Source: Calvatia gigantea (taxonomy: Eukaryota > Basidiomycota > Agaricomycetes > Agaricales > Lycoperdaceae). Taken from it: 64,000 nucleotides of DNA. The stretch lies in contig JACAAK010000003.1 of assembly GCA_025093985.1 (NCBI GenBank), forward strand, positions 4,712,001 to 4,776,000, given 5' to 3'. Below the pieces are notes generated by a model. The model worked only from the letters and a program-made list of their open reading frames with translations. It did not search any database and was not told the DNA's origin. Below are positions 57,736 to 64,000 of this stretch, in pieces (the stretch's first letter is position 1; each line of letters begins with the position of its first letter). Position numbers and translations under genes: made by a program.

Positions 57736-60250
57736 AAGTAGTCGAAAACTTCCCACCCGAAAACTGGAACAACAGATCTTAGTATTAAATGCAGATGGAA
57801 CACCAAACCAGGGTGGAAAAGTAACAGAAACAGCCACAATTGACATAGATATTCAAGGACACAAGGAACAGATTGAAGCATCAGTTGTACAACTACAAGA
57901 CTGCGCAGAGGTCTTTCTGGGACATAACTGGCTAGTCAAACATAATCCAGAAGTAGATTGGAATAATGGAGAAATCAAATTCACCCAGTGTCCACTGAAC
58001 TGCCAATTCCCCCACCAAAACATCCCCATCATGGGGAAGATATGGAGCATGGCTGCTACAGAGGATTTATGGGAAGAAGAAGATGAACCTGACCTGACTA
58101 AACTGGAAGATCTACCAGACTATGTATAACCATTCACACATCTATTCAATAAAACAACATTCGACAAGCTCCCAGAATGAACCGAATGGGACCACAAAAT
58201 AATCCTAACAGAGGACACCCCAAAGGAAATAAGCACAGGAACATACAACATGACAGTCAAAGAACAGGATGAACTCAAAGCATTCATCAAAGAAAACCTA
58301 GAATCAGGACAAATATGACCATCAAAATCCCCATATATAGCACCAACCTTCTTTATCCCCAAGAAAGATGGATCCAAGAGATTAATTCAGGACTATAGAT
58401 GATTAAACAATGTGGTAATCAAGGACAAAACACCACTGCCAAGAAATGGCAAGGTGATCGACAAACTTGGAAAGGCCAAGTACTTCAACAAGCTTGATAT
58501 CATCTGGGGATATAACAATATCAGGATCAAGGAAGGAGATGAATGGAAAGCAGCATTCCTCACCAATGAAGGGCTTTTTGAGCTAACAGTCATGTATTTC
58601 AGACTCAGCAACTTGCCAGGGACCTTCTCCAGAATGATGACAAGTATCTTCCATGATCTATTGCAAAATGGAGATATTGTAAACTATATGGATGACTTTG
58701 CCATTCCTGGCGACACCAAGGAACAACTAAAAGAGCAGACAGTACAGTTCCTGAAACATGCAGCACAATACAACCTATGCTTCAAATGAACCAAATACAT
58801 CTTTGACATGGAAGAAATTCCTATGTTAGAAGTCAAAGTGGGACACAGGTGAATCAAAATGAAAGAAGAAAAAGTCAAATTGGTATGAGACTGGCCAGAG
58901 CCAAAAAATACAAAAGGGGTAGAAAGGTTCCTAGGCTTTGCCAACTACTACTGATGTTTCATAAAAAACTTCAGCAAGATCACAGGACCACTAAACAAAC
59001 TCAAGGGAGCAACTACATGGGAATGGAATCAAGAACATCAGACAGCCTTCGATCACCTTAAAAAGTACATCACCGAAGAGCCCATGTTAACCCTGCCACA
59101 AAGACAAGGACAGTTCAGGGTAGAAGTCGACACATCAGACTATGCGTTAGGAGGCATGCTATCACAGCTACAGGAGACCAAATGGTACCCAATTGCCTTC
59201 ACATCATGAATGCTATCACTGGCAGAGCATAATTATGAAATATATGACAAGGAGCTACTAGCCATCATCCATGCCCTAAAGGAATGGAGACACTACCTGC
59301 TGGACGCAGAAGAAAAATTTGAAATCTGGACTGACCACGAAAATTTAAAATACTACCAAGAACCACAAAAACTGAACGGATGACAAGCTCGATGGTACCT
59401 ATACTTACAGGACTACAACTTCACACTGTGACACGTACCTGGAAAAACAAACATGAAGGCTGACCTATTGTCCCAAATCCACCAAATACCAGAGGGGCAA
59501 GAAGACAAACTAGTCACCATGATCCGAGAAAGTTGGCTGCAAACAGGAAACACAGACAACACAGTGCTTTTACAAGCAGAATTATTCCTTGAACCAACAT
59601 TCCTAGAATAGATCTGAAACAAGCCCCAGCGTGAGACAACAGTTTTTACTGAGTTAAGAAAACTGGAGTCCAAGCTCACCGAGGAGCACAGAATCATCTA
59701 CAGACAAAATAGTGCATACGTCCCACCCGACCCAAAGCTACGAGAAGAAATCCTAACACAGTATCATGACATGCCAGATGCAGGCCACCTGGGCCAACAC
59801 AGAATGATGGAACTAATCAGCCACAACTACTGGTGGCCAACAATGTGAAAGGATGTGAAAAAATATATCCAAGGATGCCAAGCCTGCCAAAGGAATAAAG
59901 CAAGAACAACACTGCTCAAATCGCCACTATACCCCCTCCTAGTCCTGAATGGACCTTGGGAAGAAATCAGCATCAATATGATTAGACCACTACCGGAGTC
60001 AAAAGGGAAAGATGCAATACTGGTCATTGTAGACCACTTCACAAAAATGATATGGCTTATAGCAACTACCATGGACATTTCATCCAAGGATATTGCAAAG
60101 ATATACCGAGATGAAATATGGAAGCTACACAGATTACCAAGGAAAGTACTCAGTGACCGAGGACCTCAATTCACATCAGAATTCACCAAAGAACTATTCA
60201 AAGGGCTCAGCATAGAACACAACCTATCGACAGCATTTTGGGTTGTTTAG
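57736..60250 (+). pseudogene. retrotransposon pol: protease end, RT, RNase H, integrase (truncated)
   Basis: A single frame throughout. RT shows TPKEISTGTYNM, FFIPKKDGSKRLIQDYR and the YMDD box (YMDDFAIPGD). RNase H shows VEVDTSDYALGGMLSQ and WTDHENLKYY. Integrase shows the zinc-binding H..H..CQACQRNK and LSDRGPQFTSEF. It is cut off after LSIEHNLSTAF, before the third catalytic residue of the DDE triad. About a dozen stops interrupt it, nearly all TGA at Arg sites (58400, 58952). The first integrase catalytic Asp is Asn (59975, SINMI). These are CGA-to-TGA and CG-to-CA changes. Confidence 0.82.
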
Positions 60251-60511
60251 GTCATAATACATGCAGTCATTATTGACCCCCCTCAAGTGTTCTGTATTCA
60301 GAAGCAGCCTTAATGTTGATCAGGGAAAATGAGGCACAGCTCATGGGGATTTTGTATGATATCAAAGTATTCTAGGTATATATATGCCTCCTATCATATT
60401 GTGCAGGTGACAAATTCTGATGCTGCAACTGCTCTATTGATGCCTAAAGTGCCCAAAGGTTATAAATATTTGAAAATACCACATCCCTCCAGCTTCTCCC
60501 CTTCTCTTGCC
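60251..60511 (+). other. junction and upstream flank of gene copy 5
   Basis: After the broken integrase the sequence changes to array flank; the last ~40 bp (CATCCCTCCAGCTTCTCCCC) resemble the region just before copies 1 and 2. Confidence 0.4.
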
Positions 60512-60882
60512 ATGCTTATCATCGTATTTTTCATAGCAGCATTTAATTTTGCATCTGGTGCCCCAGTATTGCCATTAACTACTGGGTTCAAGCAGCCCAG
60601 CCCTCTGACCATCTTCAGTTGTGAGCTCCAAAATTGCATCAATGTCACACACTACCACACCAAACAGGATATCATCTGGAGCTGTCTCACAACCATATTT
60701 TCTTCCACCTGGGTGGCAGTCCACCCAAACGTCCCTCTACCACAGGATTCAGGATGGAAGAGGTTGAACCAGAGGGGCCTTATCATGGTCTATGTGATCT
60801 TGGTGCCTGAATTTGTTGTTTTGTGGGCACAGAGGCAGCAGAAAGGAGTAGTGAAGCATATGAAAGAATATAACAAGAAATT

Positions 60883-61601
60883 GAAAAGTTGAAGTGGTGG
60901 TTCAATGAAAATAAGGTGCAACTGCATCCATCAGTCACAAGGCTTTAAAACCAGGTCCAGGAAAAGAGAGACAGAGGCTGGGAACACAAGAGAACAAGGG
61001 GCGAGAGTGATGGCATTGGAGGTGTTATCAAAGGCAAGATTTTGGAATGAGTGTGGAATGAGAGCCAATGAGAAAGCAACTGGCAACAAGAGACAGAGCT
61101 GAGACAGTTCAGAGTGAGACTTTGAAGAGTGAGAAAATAGGGTATCCAATTCCTAGGTGTCGAGCCTCTACTGGCTTGACTGTATTTATACTATAGACTA
61201 ACTTGTCCAGTGTTCAATTTCCACAGGTTATCTACAAATGCTGAATCTGTATGGCAAGGGTACTAAGTCAGAAAAATGGATGCTAGACTAGCTTGTAGGT
61301 AAGATATTGGAATTTCTGAAACACTAGTGAATGAATGCACAATGATGGAGGCGAAAGAAATTGAATTTAAAAAAATGTTAGTAACAAGAGAGGTGTATGG
61401 TGAAAGTTTATTAAATAGGCATTGGTCTGAAACACAATGTATGGCAGGTGAAACAGGATGGTCTATAGAATGGATGAGGAACGAGTGGATCAGTGACAGA
61501 TCATTGAATGGTCAGGGTGACAGAATCTACAGAGGTGGACTAATTAGTGTGAGATACTCATTGGGTGCCATTCCGAAGGCAGCTGACATGCAGTCTCCAC
61601 A
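60883..61601 (+). mobile_element. non-autonomous insertion E1 (~719 bp)
   Basis: It sits in gene copy 5, flanked by AAATT on both sides (60878-60882 and 61602-61606), a likely 5-bp target duplication. E2 is the same element in the opposite orientation: GATGCAGTCACAC..CTTGTGAATG at 62810-62845 is the reverse complement of the E1 start region, and GTGCCATTCCGAAGGCAGCT near its end matches E2's start in reverse. No long ORF with known domains. Family unknown; no terminal inverted repeat seen. Confidence 0.6.
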
Positions 61602-62142
61602 AAATTCTACCCAAATGGTGGGTTCTTAAGTCTTTGTAAACCATCTACAGACTCATGTTTTGCAGTGAAACCCCCCCCCCCCCCATGCTCCATCTGGTGG
61701 TACATCAGGTACTGCTTTTGTGGCCCCAGAGACAAGAAGCCAGATGGCCTCTGGACCATAACCCATGGTTTTCTTCTCGAGATGTACAGTCTAGTAGATA
61801 GTTCAGGTGAAGTTGCTCACTCTGTTAATGGGATCCTTGACCCCCTAATATTTCGGAGGAAGAGATCAATGACAGGAGCAAAGGTGACTTCTTCGCCAAG
61901 TTCTTTGTCATTCTCCAAACATTGTGATTCACATTCCAGTGCTTTGCTTGTTGGGGGGCAGGTCTATCTATTACTGGGCTTGAGATCATTATGTTTACAT
62001 TTGCAACTCTGAATCTTAGCACATATATCCCATGGTGGAACAAGCCTCTAATTATGTGTGTGGCCATTCAGATGGGTCAATATAGGAGGTCCAAAGACCT
62101 GCAGGAGCAAAAGGAGACAACTGGAGCAAATGAACAGCATGC

Positions 62143-62875
62143 TGTGGAGACTGCATGTCGGCTGCCTTCAGAATGGCACCCAATGAGCATCTCACACTAA
62201 TCAGTCCGCCCTCCAAAGATTTTGTCACCCCAACTATTCATCGATCTGTCACCGATCTGCTTGTTCCTCGCTCACTACACAAACTGTCCATTTTGCCTGC
62301 CATATGTTGTGTTTTAGACCACTACCCACTTTAATAAAATTTCACTGCACATCTTTCTCGTTATTGACATTTTTTTTCTAATTCAGACTCTTCACCTCCA
62401 TAGTTGCACATTTACTCATTGTGTTTCAAAATTTCAACATTTTACCACAGCTCCCTAGCCTAACCTTCATTATACTAACTCAACACATTTGCTATACAGA
62501 TTCAGTATTTGTAGATAACTGTAGAAATTGAACACTGGACAAGTTGTCTACAGTATAAATACAGTCAAGCCAGTAGAGGCTTGACACCTAGTAATTGGAT
62601 ACCCATACTCTCTCTCTTGAAGTTGCTAAAAATCAAGTGTCTTACCTCTCGTTCTCGTGTCATCTCACAGTTTCTTGTTCTCATGTTGTCTTGCAGTCTC
62701 TCGTCTCTCTTTCCTGGACTCGTTCTCAATGACATATCTGACATAGTCGCTCTCGCCCCTTGTTCTCTTGTGTTCCCGGCCTCTGTCTCTCTTTTCCTGG
62801 ACCCTGTTTCGAAGCCTTGTGAATGATGGATGCAGTCACACTCTATTTTCATTAAACTGCCCACCTCATCTCTTC
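62143..62875 (-). mobile_element. non-autonomous insertion E2 (~733 bp), inverted copy of E1
   Basis: Reverse-complement match to E1 over its whole length (TGTGGAGACTGCATGTCGGC at its left edge, ATCTCTTC at its right edge). It interrupts the same gene copy 540 bp downstream. Flanks show no clear target duplication, so a small deletion may have accompanied insertion. Confidence 0.58.
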
Positions 62876-63078
62876 AACACAATACAGGGAACACCTCCAG
62901 AGGGTGAGGCAGAACCAAATGTAGATGAAGACTGCTATCTATTGGGATCTAGATTTTTATTGGAAGGCCAACCCAGCCAAAAAACTGGGCTTTTGAGTAG
63001 AGCCAGAGCAACTGTGAGGCAGTGTATTCTTAGCTTGGGTACAGTGATGGGTGCTGTTACATGCACACTTACCTTGTA

Positions 63079-63262
63079 GGTTGTCTTCCCTAAAGGGCAT
63101 CTATACAGACTTACTCCCAATAGAGTTAATGTAGAGATCTATATATAGAGGGAATCCACTCAGGGACTTGTCTCTATATATAGTTGGTCAAGAAGTAAGG
63201 CGAGTTACTGCTAGATGAGGCCTTAGTTTAGGCAAGAGGATTGTGGAAGATAAGAGGCTGGT
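63079..63262. other. short hairpin region before the second LTR
   Basis: A perfect 12-bp inverted repeat (CTATATATAGAG at 63139-63150, CTCTATATATAG at 63172-63183) with a 21-nt loop. A purine-rich stretch (AAGAGGATTGTGGAAGATAAG, about 63235-63254) just before the LTR could be a polypurine tract. Confidence 0.35.
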
Positions 63263-63569
63263 TGTTGTGAACTTTTCACTGATTATATCATGTTCCTCAC
63301 TTCACCTACATTCCAATCTCCTGTGTACCTGTTTCAGCTATTCCTGCCTGTGCGATCTCCAAGCTCTGACTCATAACTACTATGCCATAGCCATCGGACG
63401 TTTTATGTAGTTATCTCCATCCATTCAACTGGATACTCCTTCTGTATATAAGCGTACATACATACTCCTGTATTCAGTACGCTTAACCACTCAGTTCCTC
63501 TCCCCTTACTCGCCCTCAAGTCTTAGCCTAAGTTGCAACCTGAGGTTAACTCAGACTAAGGTCATAACA
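63263..63569 (+). mobile_element. second LTR (307 bp)
   Basis: Same borders (TGTTGTGAACTTTT to AAGGTCATAACA), same length and orientation as 54449-54755, with scattered substitutions. It is either the 3' LTR of the chimeric element or the 5' LTR of another element, because the following TGGTAGCCAG could be a primer-binding site. Confidence 0.78.
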
Positions 63570-64000
63570 CTGGTAGCCAGTTCAAACTGTCTACTACAAG
63601 GAGTATCTGACTAGCTACTTATACTAGATAAGTTGGAAGAAAGATAATGGACAAAGGATATGTGGATGTATTGAACATCCACCATATAGGGAGAGATAGA
63701 GCTAAGAAAGGAAACACAAACACCATATCAGGTAGGGAGGGGGATAGTGGCAAATCCAAAGATACAAAAGGAAGGGAAGAGAAGTAAACTAATAGTACAT
63801 ACATGGATATTAAATAAAGAAGTGGACAAGAAAGGAAATAGGTCCATAAAAAAATAATACTAGAATAAGAAGTCATAACATTATCTCCTACTAGGGAAAA
63901 AGTCTCTTTTTACTTAGCCAAAACAATGGACATGTTATCAGGGTACCCATCTTTATCCATGTCCCTGTATCCATTGTAAAGTTCAGTAAGATGAACGAGA
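63570..64000. other. sequence after the second LTR
   Basis: CTACAAGGAGTATCTGACTAG resembles GCAAGGAGTAGGCTGAAATAG after the first LTR, hinting at another element's leader. The rest is A/T-rich with no recognised coding sequence. Confidence 0.3.

Larger units (their letters stand above)
60512..63078 (+). pseudogene. TWVAVHPNVP-family gene, copy 5 (interrupted by two insertions)
   Basis: The start ATGCTTATCATCGTA gives MLIIVFFIAAFNFASGAPVL, then QDIIWSCLTTIFSSTW and VAVHPNVPLPQDSGWKRL. The gene continues to 60882, is interrupted by insertion E1, resumes at 61602 (AAATTCTACCCAAATGG) through GLWTITHGFLLEMYS to about 62142, is interrupted by E2, and resumes at about 62880 (CAGGGAACACCTCCAGAGGG) to about 63078, where homology ends. 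Many indels and stops. Confidence 0.65.

Noticed and set aside
57736..60250. TGA reassignment (recoded stop) in pol
   Set aside because: The other genes in the window end normally at TGA or use TGA only as stop, and the same element also has TAG/TAA changes. C-to-T decay explains all of them.
63263..63569. Firm call as 3' LTR of the gag-pol element
   Set aside because: No target duplication joins the two LTRs, and the sequence after it may be a primer-binding site, so it could belong to another element.

Overview
The window looks like a piece of an agaricomycete (mushroom-type basidiomycete) genome. Genes are split by many introns of about 50 nt with GT..AG borders and CTNAC-like branch points. 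Several gene families are typical of that group: F-box and BTB hypothetical proteins, a NACHT NTPase, and a secreted/membrane family carrying the block TWVAVHPNVP. No prokaryotic features, rRNA genes or CRISPR arrays were seen. All calls come from reading the sequence; no database search was possible.

Layout. 0.35-3.5 kb: F-box gene (-), BTB/POZ gene (-) and the housekeeping gene for ribosomal protein L14 (+). 3.6-12.25 kb: four tandem minus-strand paralogues (A-D), each with an N-terminal helical region resembling the MLKL N-terminal / fungal HeLo-like bundle, a variable low-complexity linker and a near-invariant Asn/Gly-rich C-terminal motif. One copy (C) is broken. This is the most interesting candidate system. 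12.6-16.3 kb: a long multi-exon gene that reads like a meiotic SHOC1/Zip2-type XPF-like protein. 17.8-19.15 kb: an unrecognised disordered protein (-). 19.9-22.3 kb: a NACHT NTPase with a clear P-loop. 24.2-26.1 kb: an NCS1 purine/cytosine permease. 27.2-28.9 kb: an Old Yellow Enzyme with altered active-site residues and an apparent frameshift.

From about 30 kb the window is a decayed segmental-duplication array. Its unit contains an upstream block (T/S), a gene of the TWVAVHPNVP family, and a downstream block (R) with minus-strand ORF remnants. Five copies of the gene are present, all damaged in different ways. Fragments of the Old Yellow Enzyme gene were copied into at least three units. 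From 54.4 kb the array is interleaved with an LTR retrotransposon: two 307-bp LTRs, gag, and a pol truncated in integrase. Array sequence lies between gag and pol and again between pol and the second LTR. Its stop codons are mostly at CGA or CAG codons and CpG is scarce, which fits 5-methylcytosine decay. Two inverted copies of a ~720-bp non-autonomous insertion interrupt the last gene copy.

How it may work together (inference): the A-D cluster encodes candidate membrane-active cell-death effectors with a possible amyloid-type signalling tail. The NACHT protein 8 kb away belongs to the class that activates such effectors in other fungi, although no shared motif is visible between them here.
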